Shown here in pieces: positions 1-8,901 of a DNA stretch of 64,000 nt (the stretch's first letter is position 1; every line of letters begins with the position of its first letter). The notes beneath the pieces were generated by a model that was not told the origin of the DNA, did no database searches, and saw nothing but the letters and a program-made list of their open reading frames with translations. Location: assembly GCF_024497955.1 (NCBI RefSeq), contig NZ_JANHKP010000015.1:62001-126000 (forward strand). Direction: 5' to 3'. The translations under genes were made by a program, and so were the position numbers. This stretch comes from Streptomyces sp. C10-9-1. GTDB lineage: Bacteria > Actinomycetota > Actinomycetes > Streptomycetales > Streptomycetaceae.

Positions 1-3000
1 GTTCGCGTCCGGCACGAAGCGGATGCTGAAGGCGCTCTGGGTGGCTCCCTCCGCGCTCACGAGCGACACCCCGCCTTCCGGGAGAGCCGCCGCCTGCGCC
101 CATGCGGTGACGGTGTAGCTGGCGCTGGTGTCCACCGGAACGGTGGCCGTGGACGCATGGCCGTCGACGCCGTCCAGTTCCAGACTGCCGAAGTCGATGA
201 AACCTGAGTCCGACTTCGCCGCCCCTCCGTTCAGGGTGAGTGCGCTGCCTCCAGGCGCCGAGTCCGGTGTGGTGACCGGGGCGGTCCCTGCGGTCTCCTC
301 GAACGTCCAGCGGCTCTTGACCAGGGGCCGCTGCTGGAACATCTGGCGCACCTCGTCGTCGGCGACCGGGCGGTCGAAGAGGCGCACGTCGTCGATGCTG
401 CCGGGGAAGTAGTCGACGTACCTGCCCGTCCAGATGGTCCGGCCGACCTGAACGGGTCCGTTCGCCTCCCAGGTCTTCGGCGCGTCGTCCGTGCCCTGCA
501 GCCGCCCGTCGACGTACAGGCGGATCTGGCGGGCGGTGGCGTCGTGGACGGCCACGAGATGGGTCCACTCGCCCGGCCGGGCCGGCTGGGTGCCCCTGAC
601 CACCTGCTCGCGGATGTTCCCGGCCTCCACGTCCTCCAGCGAGGTGCGCAGGCTCCAGGTGTCGGGCCCTGCCTCGTAGGAGAGGTAGAACGGGCTGTAG
701 TAGGTCCCGCTCTGGCTGACGACCGTGCGGTTGCCGCTGGCGCCTTGCTGGGGCAGCTTCGCCCAGGCTGAGACGGTGTACGAACGGGCCGTGTTGAGGA
801 CCGGCCGGCTGGTCGCGGCGTAGCCGCTGGACCCGTCGAACCGCAGGGCCTTGCCGGCGATGCCGTCCGCCCCGGCGGTCGTGTCGCCGTGCAGCGTCAG
901 CGGCTGCTCGGCCGCCCTGCCGGTGACCTCCCCGGCCGCTGCCTCCTCGTCGAGCGGGAAGACCGCTCGGGCCGGGCGCCCACTGGCAGGGGCCTGGCCC
1001 TGGTGCAGCTGCGCGGCCTCGGTCGCGGTCACGGCCCGGTCGAAGATCTGCACGTCGTCGATGGTGCCGGGGAAGAAGGAGGCGTGCTTTCCGCTGTAGA
1101 CGCCGGCACCGAGCCGGAGTCCGCGGCGGGCCTCCCAGGCGGTGGTGTACGAGGTGGAGCCGGACAGCGTGCCGTTCACGTACAGGCGCAGCTGGCGGGC
1201 CTTGCCGTCGTACACGCCGGTGAGATGGGTCCACTCGCCCGCACTCGCGTTCCCGGGCGCGGTGGCCATGGCCCGGGCGATGGGGGCTCCGGCGGTGTCG
1301 GAGGTGTACTGGTTGAACACCCAGCGGTCGTAGTACTTGGAGTAGTAGAGCTCGAAGCCGGGCGAGTGGTTGCCCGGCTGCGCGGCGATGATCGCCGCGC
1401 TGGAGGGCATCCGGTCCAGTCGTGCCCAGGCCGCCACGGAGAAGCCGTCCGAGGTGTCCACCACGGTGAGATCGGACGCGGCGTACCCGGACGTTCCGTC
1501 CAGGTGCAGGCCGGTTCCCTTCGCGCCCGCGGCGCCGAGAGCCGCGCCTCCGTGCAGGCGGGCGGTCCGCGACGTGGCGGTGCTGGCCGCCTGCGTGGCT
1601 CCGGCGGCCTCGTCCAGCTGCCAGGCCGCCCGCTCCGGCTGCCCCGCCTTCACCCGGAACTGGTGGGTCCGGATCTCCGACCCGTTGCCCGCCTGGTCGA
1701 AGGCCTGCACGGTGACGAAGTTCAGCCCCGGCTTCGCGGGGAGCAGCCTCGTGGACCTGGCGGCGCCACCGCTGGTGGTGATCTCGTGAGCCGAGGAGGG
1801 GTCGCTGTTGAAGCCGAAGCGATAGCGGACCACGTCCGTCGAGGCCGAGTCGAAGGAGAACGTGCCGTACTGGCCCACCCCGTCGTACCAGGGGTCGTCG
1901 GGGTTCTCGGGATCCGAGGCCGGGTACTGGCCGGAGGAGATCACGGGTGCCGTGGGCACGCTCTTGTCGTAGACGAAGTAGCAGGCCGTCGGGTCCCCCG
2001 CGTACGACCACGGCGAGTACTGCGCGCCGTCATAGGAGCGCACGTACCAGTGCACCTCCTTGTCCGGCGTGATCGAGGCCGGAAGGCCGACGGAAAAGCT
2101 CGACCCGGAGCTCTTGTACGACGTCCGGGCCGGGTTCCATCTGACGATCAGTCCCTTGCCGTCACCGGCGTCCCACTTCGCCTGGAACTCCACCGCGATG
2201 CTGTCGCCGTCCGGGTCGGTGACGTTGTTCGCGTAGACCTTGCCCAGGGTGCGCACCCTGGCTGCCTCCCCGGGGCGCTTGCACGTCCCGCCGTACTCCA
2301 TCGCCAGCTGCGTCATCTTCAGCTGCGGCGGCGGGCGGTTGTACTTGACCCGGAGGAACGCCTTGTCCGAGAAGCGCTTCCATCCGTACTTGTCGGTTTC
2401 GCTGGTGGCCCTCAGGCCGAAGGTCATCGTCGGCCACTTGCCGTTCGCGGCCTCCTGCACCGCCGACTTCACGTCGAACTCGGCGTCCTTCGCCGAGCAG
2501 CCCGAGTAGCCGTACGCGAACGACCTGGTCGCGAGCTTCTTGATCCAGTACCCGGACGCGTTCTGGGAGTTCCACGTCGTCGACGAGGAGATGTCCTTCG
2601 TGCGCCACAGCTGCACCTCGCGTGCCGAGCAGGACGCGGAGTGCACGTTCCGCACGACGAACTCGGCGGACAGGATCGTCTTGCCCGAGAACGTGGACGT
2701 CGGGATGCGGTAGAACAGCCGCTTGGTGTCCTGGGGCGCGCAGTAGGCCCATCCGCAGTAGCCCATGCCGGCGTCCGACTTGCCGTTGAACTTCCACTGC
2801 GGCGACGACGCCCAGTACTTCGACGCCATCGTCCAGGCGGACGCGCGCGGCGAGTACCACTGCGGGTCGATGAAGACCGGGTACGCGGTGTCCTTGCCCT
2901 TCAGCACCTCCGGGTCGGGCCTCAGGACCAGCTCGCGGCCGCCCGCCGGCAGATCGACCTCGACCGGGGCCACCTTGCCGGACTCGCCCGGGCCCGGCTC

Positions 3001-3852
3001 GCCGTCGGCGCCGGCCCTGTCGCCGCCGCTCTCGACGCCGGAAGGGGCCGCGGCGCGGGCGTGTACCGCGGTCCCGCCCGTGGCCTTGCCCGAGCCCCCG
3101 CCGGTGCTGGAGTCCCACATCAAGGGCTTCGGTGCCTCGAACACGGCACTCCCGGCACCGTCGTCGACCGCCTCCAGGCCACCGTTCGCGGTCTCCCTGA
3201 CCCGCATTCCGTCCGCGGCCAGCTTCAGGCGCAGCTCCGCCAGTTCCTCGCTCTTCGCCGCCTCGGCCGTATTGACGACGAGCAGCTGTGTGAAGCCGTC
3301 CTCCTGCGCGCCCATCCGCAGGTCGATGTCGGGCAGCACGTTCCGGTACGTGGCCGTGTCGCCGTCGAGTTCCGGCGCCGGCAGCTCGCCGGGCCAGGAC
3401 AGCGCCAACTCGCGTCCCGCCTTGTTCATCCGGACCAGCGGAGTATCCCCCCCGCCCGAGAACTCCAGCCCGACCGTGGTGACCTTCGGGGCGATCGCGC
3501 CCTCGCCGGTCATGGTCAGCGCGGTGTCGACCGGCTTCCACTCGCCATTGACCCGGGCCCGGATCGGGCGCAGGTACTCCCGCGCCTCCAGTTCCCCGTC
3601 CGGGGTCGCGAACACCTCACGGCTCTCGCCGCGCAGCGAAGCGATCTCCACGCTTCTGCCGGTCCGCTCGGCCTGGGCCCGCGCCGCTTCCTCCGAGAGA
3701 GCAGCTTCGTCGGAACTCGTCTGCGCTGTGGCCGGGTTCGCCAGCGCCTCGGCAGTCGCCGCGGCCCCCGGCGGCAACCCGGCCGCAAGCATGGAACCCA
3801 AGACGACGACGAAGGTTCCCCCGACGCCACGCATACGCGCACGCGTCCTCAT
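1..3852 (-). CDS. Secreted LamG-repeat protein, C-terminus cut by window edge
   Basis: The minus-strand frame stays open from the ATG at 3852 to the window edge, giving at least 1,284 residues. The start is supported by a GGGGAG ribosome site and by a signal peptide (about residues 1-33, hydrophobic FVVVLGSMLAAGL). An N-terminal region is followed by a beta-rich, DNRLRE-like segment around residues 300-470. Three LamG/concanavalin-like repeats follow at about 737-947, 959-1167 and 1179 onward, with recurring patterns such as GFSVAAWARL, LRLYVNGTL and IDDVQIFDRAV. Proteins of this build are secreted surface proteins of actinobacteria and often sit beside RHS-type polymorphic toxins. That link is family knowledge; what lies left of the window is unknown. 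No catalytic motif was seen. Confidence 0.85.
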   Translation of the reverse strand, partial: MRTRARMRGVGGTFVVVLGSMLAAGLPPGAAATAEALANPATAQTSSDEAALSEEAARAQAERTGRSVEIASLRGESREVFATPDGELEAREYLRPIRARVNGEWKPVDTALTMTGEGAIAPKVTTVGLEFSGGGDTPLVRMNKAGRELALSWPGELPAPELDGDTATYRNVLPDIDLRMGAQEDGFTQLLVVNTAEAAKSEELAELRLKLAADGMRVRETANGGLEAVDDGAGSAVFEAPKPLMWDSSTGGGSGKATGGTAVHARAAAPSGVESGGDRAGADGEPGPGESGKVAPVEVDLPAGGRELVLRPDPEVLKGKDTAYPVFIDPQWYSPRASAWTMASKYWASSPQWKFNGKSDAGMGYCGWAYCAPQDTKRLFYRIPTSTFSGKTILSAEFVVRNVHSASCSAREVQLWRTKDISSSTTWNSQNASGYWIKKLATRSFAYGYSGCSAKDAEFDVKSAVQEAANGKWPTMTFGLRATSETDKYGWKRFSDKAFLRVKYNRPPPQLKMTQLAMEYGGTCKRPGEAARVRTLGKVYANNVTDPDGDSIAVEFQAKWDAGDGKGLIVRWNPARTSYKSSGSSFSVGLPASITPDKEVHWYVRSYDGAQYSPWSYAGDPTACYFVYDKSVPTAPVISSGQYPASDPENPDDPWYDGVGQYGTFSFDSASTDVVRYRFGFNSDPSSAHEITTSGGAARSTRLLPAKPGLNFVTVQAFDQAGNGSEIRTHQFRVKAGQPERAAWQLDEAAGATQAASTATSRTARLHGGAALGAAGAKGTGLHLDGTSGYAASDLTVVDTSDGFSVAAWARLDRMPSSAAIIAAQPGNHSPGFELYYSKYYDRWVFNQYTSDTAGAPIARAMATAPGNASAGEWTHLTGVYDGKARQLRLYVNGTLSGSTSYTTAWEARRGLRLGAGVYSGKHASFFPGTIDDVQIFDRAVTATEAAQLHQGQAPASGRPARAVFPLDEEAAAGEVTGRAAEQPLTLHGDTTAGADGIAGKALRFDGSSGYAATSRPVLNTARSYTVSAWAKLPQQGASGNRTVVSQSGTYYSPFYLSYEAGPDTWSLRTSLEDVEAGNIREQVVRGTQPARPGEWTHLVAVHDATARQIRLYVDGRLQGTDDAPKTWEANGPVQVGRTIWTGRYVDYFPGSIDDVRLFDRPVADDEVRQMFQQRPLVKSRWTFEETAGTAPVTTPDSAPGGSALTLNGGAAKSDSGFIDFGSLELDGVDGHASTATVPVDTSASYTVTAWAQAAALPEGGVSLVSAEGATQSAFSIRFVPDAN

Positions 3853-4217
3853 CTTCGCACTCCCCACCGCTTTATGAAGATCATATGAAAATGACGAGGT
3901 CAGAACCTAGATCATCTTCACAAGCTGGTCCAGACCGCGAAGAGGGCAAACCAGGAATAAGTCGCGGCCCGGCCAGTGACAAGAATCACCGCAGCCCCGA
4001 AGGGAGTGACCGTCGCCCAGCAGCCCCGGGCCGCGTGACGCTTGCCCGCCCCGCGTGCGTCAGTGCTCCCAGGCGGCGGCGCCGCGGAGCATGTGGTGGT
4101 CGGACATGCCGGTGGTCGCTCGCCGCTGCCCGCCGAGGGCCGGGACGTGGCCGCGGCACCGGGCCGTGCGCGCTCGGGTGGCGGGCGAGCCGGCAGGGCG
4201 GCGGCTCCCGCCTGTCG
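3853..4217. other. Non-coding region upstream of the LamG gene
   Basis: No convincing gene. The first 70 bases are unusually AT-rich for this genome and probably hold the promoter of the LamG protein. TGAAGAT at 3875-3881 and ATCTTCA at 3914-3920 form an inverted repeat that could be an operator. The remainder up to the small gene ending at 4218 shows nothing recognisable. Confidence 0.5.
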
Positions 4218-4628
4218 TCAGCTGCTCCGGCCCCGGGCCCGTGCCAGCTGCTTCAGTTCGATGATGGTGGCGACGGCGCGCAGCCAGGCGGCCGCGGAGT
4301 CGTCGACGGCGGGGCCGGCCGCGAGTTCCGCCCCGGTCCGCAGCCAGTCCCGCACGAGGACGGCCGCCTCCCGGCGGGGCAGCGGCTCGGGCAGGTCGGC
4401 GGCGCGGGCGAGCCCCCCCGCGCGGACGGTGTCGGCGAGGAAGGCGACCGAGCGCGGCTCGGTGCCGAGGCGGTCGAGGAGGACGGCCGCGGCCGCGGCG
4501 CCGTCCCCGAACAGGGCGGTGCGCAGACCACCGGGCTCGGCGGCGAGGCCGTAGCGCAGCAGGAGGGTGATGTCGAGCAGGGCCAGCTCGTCGTCGGTGC
4601 GGTCCGGCGGGTGCGGTGCGTCGTTCAT
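4218..4628 (-). CDS. Small acidic helical protein of unknown function
   Basis: This 136-residue protein starts at the ATG at 4628. It is rich in Ala, Leu, Asp and Glu, has no signal peptide or membrane segment, and looks all-helical. I do not recognise a family. It lies 45 bp downstream of the inhibitor-like lipoprotein gene on the same strand, so it is probably the last gene of the WXG100-effector-inhibitor operon. By position it could be a second immunity or accessory factor, but nothing in its sequence shows that. Third-position GC is normal for the window, which supports real coding. Confidence 0.65.
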   Translation of the reverse strand: MNDAPHPPDRTDDELALLDITLLLRYGLAAEPGGLRTALFGDGAAAAAVLLDRLGTEPRSVAFLADTVRAGGLARAADLPEPLPRREAAVLVRDWLRTGAELAAGPAVDDSAAAWLRAVATIIELKQLARARGRSS

Positions 4629-4673
4629 GGTGGGACCTCGGGTGTCTCGTCTCGTCTCGCTGGTCCGGGTGGA

Positions 4674-5192
4674 TCAGCCGACGGTGACGGTGTAGGTGAT
4701 GCGCTCGGGGGCCTGGGGGGAGGGGGACGCCTCCCCCTCGGCCGGTGCGGCGGAGGGCCGGGTCTCGTCGGGGGGCAGTGTGGAGTTGTTGCCCTCGCAG
4801 GTGGTGGAGGTGCAGTGCAGCAGCGTGAACCGGGTGGTCCCCCTGCCCGTGGCCTCGAAGGTGAAGGTCAGCGGGACCCCGCCGCCGGCCGACGGCTCCC
4901 CGGTCTCCGGCGCAAGCTCCGTGCCCCGGCTGACGAGCACCGCGCGGTCGGGCCGGGGGTCGGCCAGGTACCAGTACTCGCGGGTGGAGGCGTTCTGCCG
5001 GACGGTGAGCGTGAAGCGCTCGCCCGGTTCGGCGGTGATGCTGGTGTCCTCCACCGAGCGGCTCGTGGTGTCCGGGGCGCCCCCGGCAGGTTCGCCGGGG
5101 CCGGGGGCGCAGCCGGTGGCGAGGGCGAGGAGCGCGGCCGCCGCGAGCGCGGCGCCGCCCCTGCTACCGCGGGATGAAGACGCTGTACGCAT
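4674..5192 (-). CDS. Lipoprotein with chagasin-like (I42) cysteine-protease inhibitor domain
   Basis: The start is placed at the ATG at 5192, giving 172 residues. From there the protein begins with a basic n-region, a hydrophobic stretch and the lipobox LATGC (Cys28), predicting a secreted lipoprotein. Residues about 55-172 follow the pattern of inhibitor family I42: a strand ERFTLTVRQNAS with a loop before REYWYLADP, a glycine-rich loop SAGGG, and the strand pair LTFTFEATGRGTTRFTLLHC ending in YTVTV. Chagasin-type proteins block papain-like cysteine proteases. The gene overlaps the 3' end of the upstream effector by 29 bp, and that effector ends in a papain-like domain. I infer an immunity protein guarding the cell surface. 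The I42 assignment is by eye and the loops are divergent. Confidence 0.7.
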   Translation of the reverse strand: MRTASSSRGSRGGAALAAAALLALATGCAPGPGEPAGGAPDTTSRSVEDTSITAEPGERFTLTVRQNASTREYWYLADPRPDRAVLVSRGTELAPETGEPSAGGGVPLTFTFEATGRGTTRFTLLHCTSTTCEGNNSTLPPDETRPSAAPAEGEASPSPQAPERITYTVTVG

Positions 5193-6747
5193 CGGGAAGA
5201 TCATTGTTGGAAGCCTTGCCCATCCGGCCGTTGATGAAGTCGTCCTCGCTGACCCAGGTGGTCGAGCCCCAGGGGTTGTACACCTGGAGCATGTCACCCT
5301 CCTGGCCGATGATGGTCATCGCATGGGCACCGCTCTCGCCGCGGACGTCGACGGGGACCGGCCGCCCCTGCGCCACCGATCTCTGGACCTCGGTGAGGAC
5401 CGCGCGGCGGTCGTCGGCGCTGTCCAGGTCCCGGCGGTCGTAGTCGGTGCCGGTGGCGCGGCCGACGGTGCTGTCGTTGATCCGCTCCTGCCCCTCCGCG
5501 CCCATGCCGCTCCAGTTCTCGCCGCCCTCGCCCTCGGTGTGCAGCCGGTGCTGCTCGTCGACCAGGCGCTGCCGGAAGGCATCGGGATCGTCCTGCTGCC
5601 CGTCGGGGCCACCGGTGAGTTCGAGGGCGTAGACGGGGTCCACCATGGCGCGGGAGGTGACGGTGGACGAGGCCACGCACGTGCCCTCGGATCCGTCGCC
5701 GCCCTGGACCCACCGCTGGCCCTGGAACTCGACGACGTCCGTGTTGTTGTTGGAGCCGTTCGGCGCCACTCCCTCGTCGTCCATGCTGTCCGGGGCGGTG
5801 ACCACCGGGGTGAGGTGCCGGCGCAGCCAGTCGGGGTCCTTGCCGTGGATCTTGTCCTGGAAGCGGCCGATCTCGGCCACGCCGTGGCCGGCGGCCAGGG
5901 CCTTCATCAGGTAGGCCCGCTCCTGCGGCGTCTCCGCCCTCGCCAGCATCCGCTCCATGGCCGTCTCGTCGTCGAGGTTCAGCAGGTCCATCCGCGCGGA
6001 CGCACGCTCCAGGTCGCCGGGCGTGAGGATCTCGTTCAACTCGGCGTCCGCGCCCGCGACGCCGGTGTCGGCGAGCATCAGCTTGTCCACGGCGGTGAGT
6101 TCGCTGGTCTCCATCTTCCCCGCCCGCGCCTCGGCGGCCCACGTGTTCAGCTCCCGGGCGGCGACGCGGGTGGCCTCCTGCGCCTCGGAGACGGCATCGT
6201 GCATCAGGTCGACCGCGTAGGAGCCGAAGTGGGCGGCGTTCTTGCGGTCCCACTCCTCCCCGTCGTTCTCGTGGAGGTCGTCGAAGAAGCCGTCCCGGGA
6301 GCCGAGCAGCTTCCTCTGTTCCAGCAACTGCCCACGGCCCTGCTCGTCCTTGCGCTGTGCGGCACCGATGGCGTCGGCCAGCTTCAGCAGCACCGTCGCG
6401 CCTTCGCGGAAGGCCTCGCTCATCTGGTCCACCGACCGCCCGGCGGCGTTGACCACCTCGGAGGCGAGCACGCTGGTGTCACCGACCCACACCTCGGGAA
6501 GGCCCTTGCGGCCCACCTGGTCGACCTGCTCGAAGACGCCCCCGACCGGGCCGAGTTGGCCGTGGTAGAGCCTGGCCAGACCCTCCAGTGCGCCCGGGTC
6601 GCCGCCCGGTGGGGGCACCGAGAGGGCGTTGTCGATCAGGTCGAGGACTTCGTTCTTGCTCCCGGCGCCGAGCAGCTTCTGGGACAGGCCGGCGAGCCAC
6701 GCGAGGCGGAAGGAAGGGGAGTCGAGAGGGGAGGAGAAGATCGACAC
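5164..6747 (-). CDS. Putative type VII secretion effector with papain-like C-terminal domain
   Basis: The start is the GTG at 6747 behind GAGGAACGGA, 12 bp after the upstream WXG100-like gene, giving 527 residues. There is no signal peptide. The first 330 residues look largely helical and include ESX-like segments such as VLASEVVNAAGRSVDQM. The C-terminal ~190 residues carry Gln344, Cys357 in GTCVASS, His475 in GAHAMTIIG and Asn491 in YNPWG. The order Gln-Cys-His-Asn and the 16-residue His-Asn spacing match the papain active site. Family knowledge: actinobacterial toxins exported by type VII secretion often fuse helical N-termini to peptidase-like toxin domains. The neighbouring WXG100-like protein and cysteine-protease-inhibitor lipoprotein fit a toxin. 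Activity and target are inferred. Confidence 0.75.
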   Translation of the reverse strand: MSIFSSPLDSPSFRLAWLAGLSQKLLGAGSKNEVLDLIDNALSVPPPGGDPGALEGLARLYHGQLGPVGGVFEQVDQVGRKGLPEVWVGDTSVLASEVVNAAGRSVDQMSEAFREGATVLLKLADAIGAAQRKDEQGRGQLLEQRKLLGSRDGFFDDLHENDGEEWDRKNAAHFGSYAVDLMHDAVSEAQEATRVAARELNTWAAEARAGKMETSELTAVDKLMLADTGVAGADAELNEILTPGDLERASARMDLLNLDDETAMERMLARAETPQERAYLMKALAAGHGVAEIGRFQDKIHGKDPDWLRRHLTPVVTAPDSMDDEGVAPNGSNNNTDVVEFQGQRWVQGGDGSEGTCVASSTVTSRAMVDPVYALELTGGPDGQQDDPDAFRQRLVDEQHRLHTEGEGGENWSGMGAEGQERINDSTVGRATGTDYDRRDLDSADDRRAVLTEVQRSVAQGRPVPVDVRGESGAHAMTIIGQEGDMLQVYNPWGSTTWVSEDDFINGRMGKASNNDLPDAYSVFIPR

Positions 6748-6758
6748 GGGTCCGTTCC

Positions 6759-7130
6759 TCAGTAGCTCGACAGGATCGAGGTGCGCCCGCCCCGCGGGGG
6801 CGCCTCGGCGGGAGTGCTCGGGGCGCCGCCGGGGACGCCGTCCGCGTACGTCCCCACCAGGCCGTCGGTGCCCCCGTAGGTGTTCTTGGCCAGCTGCACC
6901 TTGCTGCCGAGCTCGTGCAGGGCCGACGCCAGCGTCTTGGCCTCGGCCTCCCACGCCTTGACGAAGTCGTTCAGCGCCGACGCGGCGTCATGGCCGCCGG
7001 CATCGCCGTAGGAGTACGTGGTGCGGAACCGGACCGCCGAGCTGACGTCGTCCATGTCCCTGCCCGCGTTGTCGAGTTGCCGGGCCGGGCCGGTCATTCC
7101 CGCCGTGACCTGGTATCCGTCCGAGCCCAC
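6759..7130 (-). CDS. WXG100-like small secreted protein / effector partner
   Basis: This 123-residue protein starts at GTG 7130 with GGGGGA upstream. It is mainly two predicted amphipathic helices separated by a short turn, with FVKAWEAEAKTL in the second half, and a Pro/Ala-rich tail. Size, lack of a signal peptide and a Trp between helices resemble ESX/WXG100-type partners of type VII substrates, although an exact WXG turn is not present. It is the first gene of the operon that continues 12 bp later with the papain-like effector, consistent with a targeting or chaperone partner. Confidence 0.65.
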   Translation of the reverse strand: MGSDGYQVTAGMTGPARQLDNAGRDMDDVSSAVRFRTTYSYGDAGGHDAASALNDFVKAWEAEAKTLASALHELGSKVQLAKNTYGGTDGLVGTYADGVPGGAPSTPAEAPPRGGRTSILSSY

Positions 7131-7333
7131 CGCGAATCCCCCATGTGCCTGCGATCATGACCCCGGGCAGGCTAACACGCCCTGCACGTACTGGTGTTCC
7201 CACGCCCTTCACGCGGTCGCCTCCTCCGCGCGCGCCCACCGGGAGCAGGGCCCGGTACGGAGCCGGGCGGCCCGACGGCGGGCTGCCGTCGCGCCCGGCG
7301 GGGAGGGCGGGGGCAGGCCGTGGCCTCACCGCT

Positions 7334-7827
7334 GTGATCGCAGAGCCGCACGACGGGCCCGTCGTCACCCGCGCCCGTGGCCGGTACCACGACAACCGGC
7401 GGAACCCGGTCGGCCGGGTGCTCGTGGCGGCGTCCCCGCCGCTCGCCGAGCGGCTCCTTCACGACCGGTACGACGGCACCCACGGGAGCGAGGGGGAGTT
7501 CCGGGAGCGGTGCACGCGGCGGCCGGGGACCCGGAGGCGTCGGCGCGGAGCGAGCGCTCCCCCGGCCACCGCGGCTGCGAGGGCCTGATCCGGTACGCCC
7601 TCCACGCCACCGGCGAGGGCCTGGAGTCCGGCGCGGCCGTCGGGGCGGCCGGCGGGGAGGGCACCGGGGGCGGCGCGGGACCGGACCGGTTCGTGGTCTC
7701 CGCCCCGGACACCGGCACGGTCCCCTGCCTTGCCGTGTCGCCTCCGCGGCCCGAGCCGTCCTTCGACTCCCCCGCACCCGCCCGCGAGATCACGCCGTCC
7801 GTGGAGGCCGTGCGGGACGGCTGCTGA
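7334..7827 (+). pseudogene. Frameshifted gene of unknown function
   Basis: From the GTG at 7334 one frame codes well (VIAEPHDGPVV, then RYHDNRRNPVGRVLVAASPP and GSEGEFRE) until about 7510. From there a different frame of the same strand takes over (VHAAAGDPEASARSERS, GCEGLIRYALHATGEGLESG) and runs to the TGA at 7827. Both halves have coding-like third-position GC, so they look like one gene broken by a single-base indel near 7505-7520, or a sequencing error. No family was recognised and the start lacks a good ribosome site. It sits between the toxin-like operon and the iron transporter. Confidence 0.4.
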
Positions 7828-7866
7828 CGCGGCCCCGGGCCGAGGCGGCCGGGGCCGCGGCCGGGT

Positions 7867-8901
7867 TCACGGGTGCAGGGTCGCCTCGCCCTCCACGAGG
7901 ATGCCGGTGCGCTGCCCCGGGCGCACGGAGACCGGTCCGGCGACCCGGATGCCGACGGGCTCCTCCAGCCCGTCGACGGTGACGGTGACCATGGCGTCGT
8001 GGCCGTAGAAGGCCACGTCCGTCACGGTGCCCTGGGGGCCGGCGGCGGTGTCGGCGAGCCGGAGCTGCTCGGGACGCAGCAGGACGGCGCCCTCCGTCCG
8101 GCCCGCGGGTGCCGCCGCGAGCGGGAGGCGGCCGAGCGGGGTGGTCGCGGTGCCGCCGTCGGCGGTGCCGGGGACCAGCACGGCGTCGCCCACGAAGCGG
8201 GCGGTCCAGGGGTCGACGGGCCGTCCGTAGACCTCCTGGGGGGTGCCGCACTGGGCCACCCGACCGTCCCGTACGACGGCGACGAGGTCGGCCGTGGAGA
8301 GGGCTTCCTGCTGGTCGTGGGTGACCAGCAGTGCGGTGGCCCCCGTGGCGCGCAGGGCGGCCCTCACGTCCGAACGGACGCCTGTCCGCAGCCCGCTGTC
8401 CAGGGCGTTGAACGGTTCGTCGAGCAGCACCAGTTCGGGTTGCGGCGCCAGTGCCCGGGCGAGTGCGATGCGCTGCTGCTGGCCGCCGGAGAGTTCGTGC
8501 GGCATCCGGTCGCCGTAGCCGCCGAGGCCGACGAGTTCGAGCATCTCCTCCGTCCGGGCCCGGCGGGCGGCACGGTCGCGGCCGCTCAGCCCGAACGCCA
8601 CGTTGCGGGCGACGCTCAGGTGCGGGAAGAGGGCGCCCTCCTGGGGGACGATGCCGATCCGGCGGGCTTCGGGGGGAACGTGGACGCCGGGCCCGCAGAG
8701 GGTGCGCCCGCCGACGGTGACGGTGCCCGCGTCGGCGTGCAGGAATCCGGCGACGATGCGGAGCAGGGTGGTCTTGCCGCAGCCGGAGGGGCCGAGGAGG
8801 GCGGCCAGGGTGCCCGCCGGGACGGAGAGGTCGAGTCCGCGCAGGACGGGGGCGTCCGGGCCGTAGGACTTCGATACTCCGGCGATCTGTACGTCGGTCA
8901 T
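7867..8901 (-). CDS. Iron(III) ABC transporter ATP-binding protein
   Basis: This 344-residue ATPase powers ferric iron uptake across the membrane. The Walker A (GPSGCGKTT), Q-loop (VPQEGALFP), signature (LSGGQQQRIALARAL), Walker B (LVLLDEP) and H-loop (LLVTHDQQEA) are all intact. A C-terminal TOBE-like regulatory region follows (LLRPEQLRL, then VTDVAFYGHDAMVTV), as in the FbpC/AfuC subfamily. The ATG at 8901 overlaps the permease stop by 4 bp, so the two are translationally coupled. It is the third gene of an operon with the permease and the lipoprotein, presumably under the iron box at 11558-11576. Confidence 0.92.
   Translation of the reverse strand: MTDVQIAGVSKSYGPDAPVLRGLDLSVPAGTLAALLGPSGCGKTTLLRIVAGFLHADAGTVTVGGRTLCGPGVHVPPEARRIGIVPQEGALFPHLSVARNVAFGLSGRDRAARRARTEEMLELVGLGGYGDRMPHELSGGQQQRIALARALAPQPELVLLDEPFNALDSGLRTGVRSDVRAALRATGATALLVTHDQQEALSTADLVAVVRDGRVAQCGTPQEVYGRPVDPWTARFVGDAVLVPGTADGGTATTPLGRLPLAAAPAGRTEGAVLLRPEQLRLADTAAGPQGTVTDVAFYGHDAMVTVTVDGLEEPVGIRVAGPVSVRPGQRTGILVEGEATLHP

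Noticed and set aside
889..3888. A 999-residue open frame on the plus strand opposite the LamG gene
   Set aside because: Composition is Arg/Gly/Pro-rich without motifs or a ribosome site. It is the usual antisense shadow in high-GC DNA, while the minus strand has a signal peptide and LamG repeats.
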